From NCBI GenBank assembly GCA_963920575.1, contig OY986969.1, positions 19,949,288 to 20,013,287 of the forward strand: a DNA stretch of 64,000 nt, given 5' to 3'. Shown piece by piece: positions 10,125 to 21,028 of the stretch. Source of the stretch: Narthecium ossifragum. Taxonomy: Eukaryota; Streptophyta; Magnoliopsida; Dioscoreales; Nartheciaceae. The notes under the pieces were generated by a model that saw only the letters and a program-made list of their open reading frames with translations, searched no databases and was not told where the DNA came from. Positions within the stretch are counted from its first letter, which is position 1. Each line of letters begins with the position of its first letter. The position numbers and the translations under genes are program-made.

Positions 10125-13100
10125 TCATTTCTTGCGATGGTGCCCACTTGAACCCCGCATCATCCAAACAACACTGCCAGTGCCATGAAACAATGGCTGG
10201 TGACCAGTTGGGCTTGCTTGATTGTAGATCCCAGCTTCACTTGATTGGGAGGAAGGGGTTTGACTGGGCTGGGATGCATATACCTACATTCAATTAAAAT
10301 TGAACATTATTTACATATGTAAGTCAAATGAATCTTTAATTAAGTAAACATTAGATTACTTACAACATCAGGCTGTGTAGATGCAGCATTGGTTGGATCA
10401 CTGGGCCTTGGAGGGATCCATGAAGCCATTCCTCTGCCCCTACCTCTACCAGCACTTGTGCCTCTTCCCCTAGCCCTTCCTCTCCCTCTGCCTACACCAA
10501 CATCAACAGTTGTGTCTCTTCCTACTTCCACACCAACACCAGCACTGCTTCCAACACCAGCACTGCTTCCAGCTATGCCTCCCCCTCTCCCTCTACTAAC
10601 ACTTGAACTAGGCTTGGGTTTAGGTGGTTTAACACAGCTTCTCCTGTTATGTCCCCACTCCCAGCAGTTACCACATCTAAGTGAGGTATTTCTTCTCTTG
10701 AGTTTTGAGGGATGAGCTGGCTCATCATGTTGCCTCTTCCGCAGTTTCTTTGGCCTCCCAGGTTGTCTCCTGTATGGGGGTGGTAGAATGGGAGGTCCAT
10801 TTGCATTGGGCCACAGCAATGGACCATTGGCTGGTCTTACCATGGTGTTGTAGGCTTCCAAGTGCTTCTCCTTCTTGTACCAGGGATCAACATAGTCCAC
10901 TAGCTGTCCTCTATCATTTCTTATGCAGCAAATAGCATGTGGGCATGGGAGACCACTTATATCCCATAAACTACAAGTGCATAGTCTGCCCATCAGATTC
11001 ACCACATACCTCTCATTTGAATCAGAAGGGTCCCTAACCTCATACCCCTCTGCTCCTGACCAGCAGCATTGCCACCTCCTTGACTCCTTTTCCAGCTTTT
11101 CCAACTTCTTCTCCACCACACCACCAAACTCCTTATCTAGGCCTTGCACCTCTTGCCTCCTGTCCCTCATCCTTTCCATCAGCTGAATCCTAATTCCCTC
11201 CATCATGTCTATAATTGGCAACTCCCTTTCATCACAAATGTAGGACTTGAATGACTCTACCAGGTTGTTGGTGATTGAGTCACATTTGGAGAACTCACTG
11301 AAGGCATGCTTGCACCAATACTTAGGGTCTAGCTTGCTCAGGTAGATGAAGGCATCCTCACTTTTCTCCATGATCTCCTGCATCTTCCTATCAAAATGAG
11401 GCCTGGTAGTTGCCCTAGCAGCAGCCCACATCAGAATACTAAGGTCATCACCCTTGTGCACCTTATTGAAGTTCTGCCACAGGTGTCTAACACAAAACAT
11501 GTGCTCTACACCTGGCATGATGTTGTCAAGTGCTGGGATCAGGCCTTGGAACATCCAAGCAAAAAATCAGAGCTGATAAGCAACTAATAACTGTATCAAT
11601 AAGCAACTAAGTTCTAATAACTGAAAATTCTAAGCCTTACCTTTTGCTGGTCAGAACTGATAACCAGGTTATTTCCTGGTAAAAATCCTACATCTCCAGC
11701 AAGGATTTCCAAGAACCAAGCCCATGCATCCTTGTTCTCTATCTCCACCACTGCATAAGCCAGAGGGAACATCTGGTCATTTGCATCTCTCCCCACTGCT
11801 GCCAACAGTTGCCCCCCATATGGGCTCTTCATATGACAGCCATCCAACATGATAATCCTCCTACAACCATCATTGAATCCTTGCTTACAAGCATGCAGAC
11901 AAATGTAAAACCTCTCAAAGTAGCAGTTTTCATCTTGCCCTATTACTGTCTTCAATTTACATGTGTTGCCAGGGTTACTTTTGAGAATTTCCATAGAGTA
12001 GTCCCTAAGTTTCCCATAATGCTCACCATAACTGCCTCTAACCAATGACAGGGCCTTATCCCTGGCTCTGTAAGCCTGGTACTTGTTGATCTTCACATAG
12101 CAATCAGCAAGTACCTTGTTAATGAAGTTTTTGGCCTTCATCTTAGGGTCATCCTTCCAATACTCTTTGTACTTCTTAGCTAGCCACCCAGATTTCACAA
12201 ATGTGTTGGTATACTGTCTTGGACAAGTGTGCTTGGCAACCAATGTCTTGATCTGGAATGTAGTTGTTCTCTGCATGAGTGATGCATTCAATTTCCATGG
12301 ATAGTTGTCCCCCCCTTCACACTTAGCTGTTATCCTGTCTCTTGCACTCCTCACAATTTTCAGGTTATGCCCACCACTAACAGAATAGTCTTTAATGGCT
12401 GCCCTAAGATCATCACTGCATGCAAACTTCAGTCCAACAGCGAAAGGACAATAATCCCTATCATCCCTATTCATGTCTGCACCCCCCTCTCTATATAATG
12501 GGTAAGTGTCATGTGGTTCATCATCTGAAGAGTCATGAGCGTTGACCATCTCATCTGAATCCATACACTCTTCATTTTTCTTAGCTTCCTTGCCACCTCC
12601 CCTTACTTCCTGGTCATCTCTCCTTGCTTGGTGATCACCACTATCAAAATTGTCACAGCTTACCTCAGTGAACTGGTCATACATGAGGTCATCATCATCT
12701 CTATCACTGTATGAGTCAAAAACATCAGCTAGCCAATCACTGCCTGACTCATTAGTTGTCTTGTAACCAACTTCTGGCTCCCTAATTACATCACCAGCAT
12801 CCCCCTTTGTTTTTATGGCCCTCTTAGCAACAGCAACCATTTCTTTTCCCTTTCTGACCCTAGCCTCTGTCCCTCCTTGCTCCCAACTTGAATTGATAAA
12901 TGGTTCAACCACAACATCACCTTGGTCCACCACAGTCTGCCATGTGGACCCAAACCCAACTTGAGGATCAATTGGATCACATTGTTCCACCATAGGCTCA
13001 CCTGCCACCCTATGTGTAAGCACTGCAACCTCTTCCACTTCATCTTCATCATTGTCAGCATTCCAGCCTATTCCATCTTCTAATGGCACATCAATGTTGT

Positions 13101-13440
13101 GCTCAACGTAAATGTCTACCAAACCAGCCTTGAGTCCCACCATTCCCATCTCTAGCACATATTTGTCAGTCACCAGTGGCCTAAGCATATCCTTGGTAAG
13201 ATTAGCCTCCTCCCATTGCTTTGTGACATCATCAAACATGTCTTCTTCTGCAGGTTCCAGGTACTACAGGTGCTTGTAGGTTGGGTAGTTTAGCTTCTCA
13301 AGGATGTCATCAAATTCCATTATCCCCATTGTGTTTGGATCACAATTATCCACCATGTTAACTTCACCACCAACATAATCAAACACAGGGGTCTGCTGAA
13401 AGAGCCCCCCATGGTGGATTCTGATTGTGAAAGAGTCCAT
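10125..13440 (-). pseudogene. mudrA-like MULE transposase, with one stop and a doubtful splice
   Basis: The minus-strand gene starts at ATG 13440 with an N-terminus typical of plant MULE proteins (IHHGGLF, YVGGEVN, DNCDPNTM). Exon 1 runs to 11641 and holds an in-frame TAG at 13264-13266. It encodes the DNA-binding region and the start of the DDE core (LDGCHMKSPYGG, then SSDQQK). Exon 2 (about 11544-10364) gives CVRHLW, the VESFKSY glutamate, a SWIM finger (CTCSLWDISGLPCPHAIC) and a CCHC knuckle (CGNCWEWGHNRRSC), then a Gly/Arg-rich tail. Exon 3 is 10283-10125 (donor GTAAGT, acceptor TGTAG), ending GSSGHHRKK. At intron 1, the only obvious GT-AG pair joins the exons one base out of phase. All domains are otherwise present, so the copy died recently. 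Confidence 0.88.
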
Positions 13441-13899
13441 CCTGCCGGTAAGGTTAGCATTAGGATGTTAGCATTAGGTATATGCATAATCAATCACAAT
13501 CTAATCATAAGCTACTCTAGTCACATATTTAAGCACAATCTAATCACATTGGGACCACTAGGAACGAAGCATAGCATGATTCTATTCTATCACCATCCCC
13601 GTTAGAAAAACATGCTATTGTCGGGAATGGGGACCATTGTCGGAAAAGGGGTGGTTTTTTAGGCGAAAGGGCATAGAATAGATATATCTCTGCTCTTGGG
13701 ACAAAATCTGAAGATGAATCACCCTTACCTCACCGCCTTTTGGTGTCGATGGTCTCCTTTGACTCGTCTACGGCAAGAATCGAACGAGGGAGCGGCTGAT
13801 TTCCGTCGACTAGGTCTCCTCTATCGGCTGATTTCCAAGCCTAAACCCTAACCGTGAGTTAATGACGCGAACACTAACGACGAGTAAATCGGCTGACGG

Positions 13900-13924
13900 T
13901 GGTCACGTGCGTGTCACGTGACCA
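13900..13924. promoter_or_regulatory. G-box palindrome near the right end of the MULE
   Basis: TGGTCACGTG (13900-13909) and CACGTGACCA (13915-13924) form a perfect inverted repeat around a 5-base spacer. It lies about 150 bp inside the right end, upstream of the transposase start, mirroring the left palindrome at 8469-8500. Confidence 0.75.
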
Positions 13925-14083
13925 GTTTACCGTTTGCCCATTTAACGCCGTTGGGGTGGTTGGATTACTTTACTCTGGTATTCTAACTTCATGGCATCAA
14001 ATTGCAAATCTTAAACTTGATGGTACCAAAGTGCATTTTTGGGAAAGTACATGGTACCGGAATGCAAAAACCCCATTGTAAAA

Positions 14084-14230
14084 ATAGTGAAAAGTAACTT
14101 GTATATGGAAAGTAACTTCTACAAGTTAATTTCCACTAGTTACTTTCCATTGGTTTAATATGGAAAGTAACTTACTTTCCATTAGGCAGTTACTTTCCAC
14201 TGGGAATACGAACAGTCATTAAGAATACGA
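14084..14230. repeat. Continuation of the GTTACTTTCC minisatellite
   Basis: GGAAAGTAAC and GTTACTTTCC boxes alternate here in both orientations. Taking out the MULE and one copy of ATTGTAAAA joins this array to 7300-8344. Confidence 0.75.
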
Positions 14231-14344
14231 ACAGTCACTGGAAGGGCATTTAAGTACTAAAAAAAGGTGTTTGCCCTAAATGCCATAAGGAAAAGGAATC
14301 TGGTGTTTTGGGCAAATATTCCCTTCTCAAAGCCCTAAATGCCA

Positions 14345-15300
14345 ATTATCTCTATATATTATATGCATTATAATATTTTAATTATGAAAGTCAAGGTGAA
14401 TATTATGTGCATTATCGTATTATTAATTAAATTTCCAATATGTCCCATAAAAATTCAAAATTAGAATAATATATATTATATGTAATATAATATTATTAAT
14501 TATGAAAGTCAAGGTGAATATTGTGTGCATTATAATGTTATGGATAAAACTCCCAATGCACCAGACAGACATTCAATTTTGGAATATTATATATTAAATG
14601 CATTATCATATTATTAGTTGAATTTCCAATATGTCCCATAAAATTTTTAATTTTGGAATATTATATATTATATCCATTATAATATTATTAATTATGAAAG
14701 TCATGGTGAATACTATATGGATTATCATATTATGAATTAAATTCCTATTATGTCCCATAAAAAAATTCAAATTTGGAATATTGTATATTATATGCATTAT
14801 AATATTATTAATTATGAAAGTCTTGGTGAATATTATTTGCATTATAATCTTATTGATTAAACTCCCAATGCACCATACAGACATTCAATTTTAGAATATT
14901 ATATATTATGTGTATTATATTATCATATTATTAATTAAATTTTAAATATGTCCCATAAAAAAATTAATTTAAGAATATTATTAATTATGAAAGTCATGGC
15001 GAATATTATATGCATCATCATATTATTAATTAAATTCCCAATATTTCCAATAAAAATTCAAAATTAGAATATTATATATTATATGCATGATAATATTATT
15101 AATTATGAAAGTCAAGGTGAATATTATGTGCATTATCGTATTATTAATTAAATTCCCAATATGTCCCATAAAAAATTTTAAATTAGAATATTATATATTA
15201 TATGTATTATAATATTATTAATTATGAAAGTTAATGTGAATATTATATGCATTATCATATTATTGATTAAACTCCCAATATCCCATAAAAAATTCTATTT
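14345..15300. repeat. AT-rich satellite, about 120-bp unit, about eight copies
   Basis: The marker attatgaaagtc starts near 14381, 14501, 14691, 14811, 14982, 15100 and 15221. Neighbouring copies are about 119-120 bp apart, with two larger steps where the marker is lost. Each unit also holds gtgaatattat(g/a)tgcatta, attaattaaa and atgtcccataaaa. No gene is visible. Confidence 0.85.
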
Positions 15301-16173
15301 TTGAATTTACTTTCCAATCCTCACCAATCCATATTACTATTCCACATTTTCCTTCCAATCACTATTTCCTTTTTCCCCGGCAATCATTAATAATTTATCC
15401 TTACTTTTCAACCAAACACTACAGGTGGAATATATCCCACTATTTATATCAGCATATTAATCTCTATCCCTTCTAAACCCAGCATAGCCAATCCCGCAAC
15501 CAAACGGCACTTTAAAATTTGAAGTTAAACAATTCCAAATTAACGGGAATAAATATAAAATTAATATTTTATCATTCTTTATATATTGGCATCATCAAAA
15601 TAATATTAGTATAGATGAAATGGGTGTAAGTGAGAGAGAGAAGCTTAACCCCAAAAATGACTTTAACCCTTCTTAGCCCCAAAACCTTAACCCCATTTCG
15701 TTTGGGAATAAAAATGAGGTCCCTTAACCTCATTTTTATCCCCGAACCAAACGGGTGTAAAAGTCCGACCAGATCACCGTTGGAGTGGAAGAGTGAGAAT
15801 GCAAAGAATAATTGTTGAAGATCTCGCTACGGAAACAGCTGTGGGTGTATCTTGGAATTGCAATAGGCGAGGGCTTGGTCACAAATGAGTATGCTTATAG
15901 GCAGTCATTACTATTTTGTCAAAGAAAATCAATGAGATTAGATTATCCAGGAATTCCTGATAGCTAGTCAGTATAGGATTCTAAAGTTTGAAATCAAGTA
16001 AAAAATTTCCTACTGGTCATTCTAATCAGATTAGAAGTGGTGGCCGTGGTGTCTGAAGTGTAGAACTACGTACTGCCCCTTCCTTCTCCAGTTCTGTAAA
16101 GTTATGTAAGGCTAGCCCTTCCTTCATGGCTCAATTAAGGCAGGGGAAAAAAGTTCCTAATAAGATTAGACAA
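15301..16173. other. Stretch without a gene; MITE-like and LINE-like traces
   Basis: 15310-15515 ends in accaaacggcac, and 15650-15760 contains inverted copies of a TTAACC...CATTTTTATCCC phrase with ccaaacggg; both resemble decayed inverted-repeat elements. At about 15845-15885 a frame reads SWNCNRRGLG, like the start of a plant LINE endonuclease domain, but nothing further follows before the hAT element. Confidence 0.4.
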
Positions 16174-16554
16174 ACACCCGCTAGAGGTGTCAAACGTGTC
16201 GTGCCGTGCCGGCCCGACCCATGAAATTTAGGCCCATACTGTGCTCGTGCGTGCCGTGCCGGCCCACCAAATCAACGTGCCCGTGCCGGCCCAAGAAGTC
16301 CAACTCCAAACCCAGCCCAGCCCATGGCCCACGGCCCATTAACTAACGTGCCCGTGCCGCACACACACGTGTCGCCCACGTGCCCCTGTATTATGGGCCA
16401 GGCCAAAGGCCCACAGCCCTTGGGCCACCCCGCCACCCAAAAAAGTAGAAAAAATGGAAGAAAAAAAGGAGAAAAAGGGAAACAAAATATTTTTTCATTG
16501 ATAACTTTGAATACATATATAGATAAAGCCCTAGAAGGGCACCATTAGACTAGG

Positions 16555-17239
16555 TATTTCAACTTAATTGGCCGCCATAGACCTATGGGGAACCTGGGCG
16601 GCGATGGAGGACACAGGGGGGACATCGGCGGCGATGGTGGAAGGCCATAGGGGCCGGAGGAGAGGACCGGATAGGTCTGAAGGTGACCCAAGAGGGCATC
16701 AGAGGGGTTATAATCGAAGGCCGGCCCGGGAGCACCGTAGGAGTGCACCACGTCAGGCGGAGGGCCGGGGGATGGCACCACGACAAGCGAAGGGCCGGGG
16801 GAGGCCACCACGTCAGGTAGAGGGTCGGCGGAGGGCACCAGGGCGGGCGGAGGACACCATGGCTAAGGTAGGGCCAGAGGAGGACCATACACTCAGTAGG
16901 AAACCAAAAAAGACCATTCAAGACGGAGAAGATTACCCTGGACACTTGGTGGAACACAGCCGTGACCATAGAGGTCGCAGGAAGGAAGGAGGAGGACCGA
17001 GGCGGGTGAGGGAGAGGTCGTCGTCAGGCTGGAGTTGTGCGGCGTGGCCGGAGGGACATAGGAGAGTGGCGTTGGCGAGGCAGAGGTGGCGGATCGAGGC
17101 CGTTGAGGGCCTTACAACAACGATGCAACAACATGCGGTCACGGGGACACAAGAAGGCCATTGCAGAGGGCCGGTGAAGGAGGAGAGATCCGAGGATTCC
17201 GTGCTGGGGGCCGGAGGCGTCGGGCGTCGACCGGCTGAA

Positions 17240-17270
<31 letters not shown>

Positions 17271-17680
17271 GGGTTAAAAAGAGAGAGGAGAGGAAGTGAG
17301 AGAAGAAGTGGGTGAATTCGAGGGCGTCGGGACGTCGGCCGTCGGGGAGGTAGCCGGAGGGTAGATTCAAGGGCGTCGGGACGTCGGCCGTCGGGGAGAT
17401 TGCCGGAGAGCTGGGGAGGTAGATTCGAGCTGGGGAGGTGGCCGGAGAGCAGATCCGAGGCTTCTGAGGGCGGGGGAGGTCGATGGAGGGTGGTGACGGC
17501 GGTTGCCGGTCCGGATGGATCGGTGGAGGTCGGCCTTTGGGCGGCCTAAAAGAGAGAGACGAGGGGGGGTGGTTAAAAAGGGGAGAGTTAACCGGGGTTA
17601 AAAAGTGGTTGCCGGTCGGGGTTAAAAAGGGGAGAGGTGAGAGAAAAGTGGAGGAAAAAAAGGATAAATTTTTTTAGGGA
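16555..17680. other. GC-rich left arm of the hAT element
   Basis: This segment between the terminal repeat and the transposase stop is GGCGG/GGAGG-rich. It holds a (GA)n run at about 17239-17262 and a direct repeat of gggcgtcgggacgtcggccg (about 17322 and 17370). The open frames (for example plus 16568-17299) are Arg/Gly-rich with no recognisable domain. A matching GC-rich arm lies at the other end (24770-25690). Confidence 0.5.
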
Positions 17681-19525
17681 AAGTAAAAAGTGATTTTTGA
17701 AATTCAAATTATTTTGAATGAGTGGCTCACATTAAAAACTATTTTTTTAATAAGAATTTTGAATTTGAAATTTGAATCACAGTAGAATATACATTCCTCA
17801 TAAATTTTTGATATATTCAATTATTCATCATTGTTGATATCTAAATTATGGTAATCTTCTACAATATCATCACTGATATTTTGAATTCTGTCTGCTGCAT
17901 CGTCTCAGTCCTTCAAGCACATTAACGCCTCCAGTATATCTGGGTTTAGCTTGCTCCGCCATTCATCAAGTACCCTTCCACTTGCACTGAAAGCAGATTC
18001 CGATGCTACTGTAGGCACTGGAGCCATTAGTAGATCACGTGCCATGATGGAGAGCACAGGATAATTATTTTGATTTGATCTCCACCGTGCTAAAATATCC
18101 AAATTATCGAGACCAGGGGGTTCATATATTTGGCAAAGCCAGTTTCTATATATCTATTAATTTCAGCTCGACTACCTGTTGGCACTTGTGCCATTTGTTT
18201 ACCTTTGCGTGCCAGCAACGACCACGTAGCCGCATTTTCACTTTGACCGCTGCCACTAGAAGCAAAGGTACTAGAGGAATCAGTTCTACTACCACTATAT
18301 TTTGTAGAATACAAATCAAATAACTGAAAACAATCGTTGTTTATATCATCCACGGTGACTTATAGGCCATCTACTAAAAGTTCTCTTATCTCATTTATCA
18401 ACACTTCTAAACCATTAAGATTAATTCTAGGATCCATGATAGCAGACAAAGAAAAAATAGGAGGAATATTTGACGATATTTCTTAAATTTTTCCTCCATG
18501 TACAAACATGCTGGGGTAAAAAATGGATTACATCTATACGAGGCGAGATTATTAGCAATACTAAATATTTGACTAATTACAAGACATGAAGTGGGATAAT
18601 AAGCACCAGATAATAAATTAGTTGCAGTATAAAATACTCTTAAAAAATCCATAAATTTAAATACCATGTCCCACTCCACATCAGATAATTGAAGTTCCGG
18701 ACATACAAACGATATATAGGAATTAATTGCTTCTCTGTAACCTAATAGAGACTCCAACATTAAATAAGTGGAGTTCCACCCAATCCTTATATCTTGTTTA
18801 AATCTTCTAGGTTTAAGGCCTTGGCCCCAACAATATTGTGCAAATTCCTGCACTCTAGCGTTAAAAGAAGTAATATAAACAATAACGTTTCTGATTTTTT
18901 GAACATATTCCTCAATATATTTCAGACCATCATGAACAATTAAATTAATAATATGACAAACACATTTATCATGGAAGAATCTACCAGTTAGCATAGGATT
19001 TAAATTCCTTTTAAACAAATCAATTGCAGCATTATTGGCAGATGCATTATCAAAGGTAATGCTAAATACTCTATCTGAGATGTTATATTCTCTAAAGATT
19101 GACATAATTTGCGAATAAATATTTTGAACCGTATGAGGACTATCCATAACTCGAAATGCAATAATTTTTTTATTTAAGCTCCAGTTAGAATCAATATAAT
19201 GCAAAGTAACAAAAATATAGCTAAATTTATTTATTCTGCTCCATAAATCGGAAGTAAAAGAAACTGAAGCGCCAAAAGAATAAATTTCAGTAACTAATTT
19301 CTGCTTGGTCGCCAAATATAATTTCAAGCAATCATTTCTAGCAGTATGATAAATCGCAAAATGCGCATAATATATCCCGTCAACTTAACTTTGTTAGTGT
19401 CCGAGCGGTGTATTACTAATAGTTTCTTAGTGTATTTCAGGTACAAGGAGTCCCAAGAATACCTCCATTGATTTCACAGTGGAAAAGGTGCAAAAGATGA
19501 AGAACAAATGAAAATAACAATATTT

Positions 19526-19913
19526 GGATTGATCCAGGATTATCTCGAATCGATCCAATATGTTGGATCGATCCACTATGAGATTGGATCGATCCATACC
19601 TTCTTTCCAGAGACCCATATTGGGTTTTGCACATTGGATCGATCCACTGTAAATTTGGATTGATCCAACAACCATTTCCAGAGAGCTCCTTTTCAGCCAT
19701 TGTACAATGGATTGATCCAGACTTAGTTCGGATCGATCCAGAGCCTTGGTGGATCGATCCAAACGAGTATGGATCAATCCAAAGGCCCTTTCCAGAGCCT
19801 CTTTTGCAGTTTTGCACATTGGATCGATCCAAACTCACAGTGGATCGATCCAAGCCGTTAGAAACTCAAATATTTACATCTTGGATCGATCCAGACTCAG
19901 CTCGGATCGATCC
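19526..19913. promoter_or_regulatory. Array of twelve GGATCGATCC-type boxes with 21-bp spacing
   Basis: Boxes start at 19526, 19547, 19565, 19586, 19636, 19657, 19709, 19730, 19751, 19771, 19821, 19842, 19883 and 19904 (exact or with one or two changes). Partners are 21 bp apart; only 19751-19771 is 20. The array ends about 65 bp upstream of the TATA box at 19978. Position in the U3 part suggests a promoter-proximal protein-binding array; the function is inference. Confidence 0.7.
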
Positions 19914-19977
19914 AAGACCGGCTGACGGGTAAAAACGGACGGTTCAGATCTAATCTGATGGTCCATGACCTAAGGCC

Positions 19978-19986
19978 TATAAATAG
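19978..19986 (+). promoter_or_regulatory. TATA box of the beta-family LTR
   Basis: tataaatag follows GACGGTTCAGATCTAATC (about 19938-19955) and is followed by a pyrimidine-rich stretch, as in plant LTR promoters. Confidence 0.6.
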
Positions 19987-20894
19987 GGGTTTTGGCTCTT
20001 ATTTTAGGGATCCTTTTTCCAGTCTTTTTCCCTCCTTTCTCCAGCTCTTCTTTAGCCTTCTCCCCTCCTTTAGCTCTTCCTAATTCTTAGGGATTTAGGG
20101 CTCCAAAGGTGGATTTTGATGGAGAAGATGGGTCAAGCCTCCTCTTCCAAAAATCTCCTACCTAAGATGAGTAGCTAAACCCTTTCTTCTTGAGAATTCC
20201 TTGATATCTTAGGGTTTGTTTCCTAGATTTCTCTTTTGTTTCTTGATGTAATGACTCTTTGAGATGGTTTTTGCATGAATTCACATGTAATCATTTGTTT
20301 CTTTAATGAAACCCATTGTTGAATGTTTGGAATGCTTTCTCTTGCAAGTGATTGTATGAAAATTAGATGCTTGCTAGATGTTTGATTAAATTACTCAAAG
20401 AAGAGGTTATGCTAGAACCATGGCCGACTCAATGGGATGAATTCTTGATCTTAGGATAGGATCTTGAGGTGTTAGAACCACCCCAAGCCAATCCTATTTA
20501 CCATTCATGTCTTCGATGGAGGGTTGGAGTGAGATATTAAACCTATCTCAACCCAATACGTTATTCATACGAAGCCTTGATTAATTGCCAACAATATGAC
20601 CTTAACCCGGCGATTGTTGAGCTATGATCGAATTAATGCTTCGATCATGGATCTTAACCTTGTAATTCACCAATGAGATGATCCTAACTCGACATCTCAT
20701 TAGCGGTGAGCGATACTAATCCTACACTCGTCGATCTCCAATTTAGACCATCTCCTTGTGTGTCATTCATCTTGATTCATAGAGAAAATATTTAGACCCT
20801 AATTCGGATTGAAATTCCCTAGGATTTCTATCTCGATAAATATTAGCCTTAATTGCTTTTAGATTACTTTAGTTAGAATAATCAAAGAATCAAC

Positions 20895-21028
20895 CCTATT
20901 GTTTTCAACTATTGTAGAGATTATATCACATTTACTAATTCGACCATCCAATTCCTCAAGGCCTATTGTTTTCAACTATTGTAGAGATTATATCACATTT
21001 ACTAATTCGACCTTCCAATTCCTCAAGG
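20895..21028. repeat. 67-bp tandem duplication in the LTR
   Basis: The block from cctattgttttcaac to attcctcaagg is present twice in succession, starting at 20895 and 20962, with one difference (ccatcc / ccttcc). Confidence 0.85.

Larger units (their letters stand above)
8354..14074. mobile_element. MULE DNA transposon with 9-bp target duplication
   Basis: The ends are inverted repeats: GGGATTTTTG...ATTCCGGTACCAT at the left and, reverse complemented, GGGGTTTTTG...ATTCCGGTACCAT at the right. Similarity continues through TTTGATGCCA(C/T)GAAGTTAGAA. The 9 bases ATTGTAAAA stand immediately outside both ends (8345-8353 and 14075-14083), the duplication length expected for Mutator-like elements. 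The element is inserted in the GTTACTTTCC minisatellite. It carries two convergent genes, each starting near one terminal repeat, the same plan as maize MuDR with mudrA and mudrB. Confidence 0.93.

Noticed and set aside
15845..16173. Joining the SWNC-like piece with the LINE at 26515 into one element split by the hAT
   Set aside because: Too little sequence lies between them outside the hAT to hold the missing endonuclease and polymerase, and no direct link is seen.
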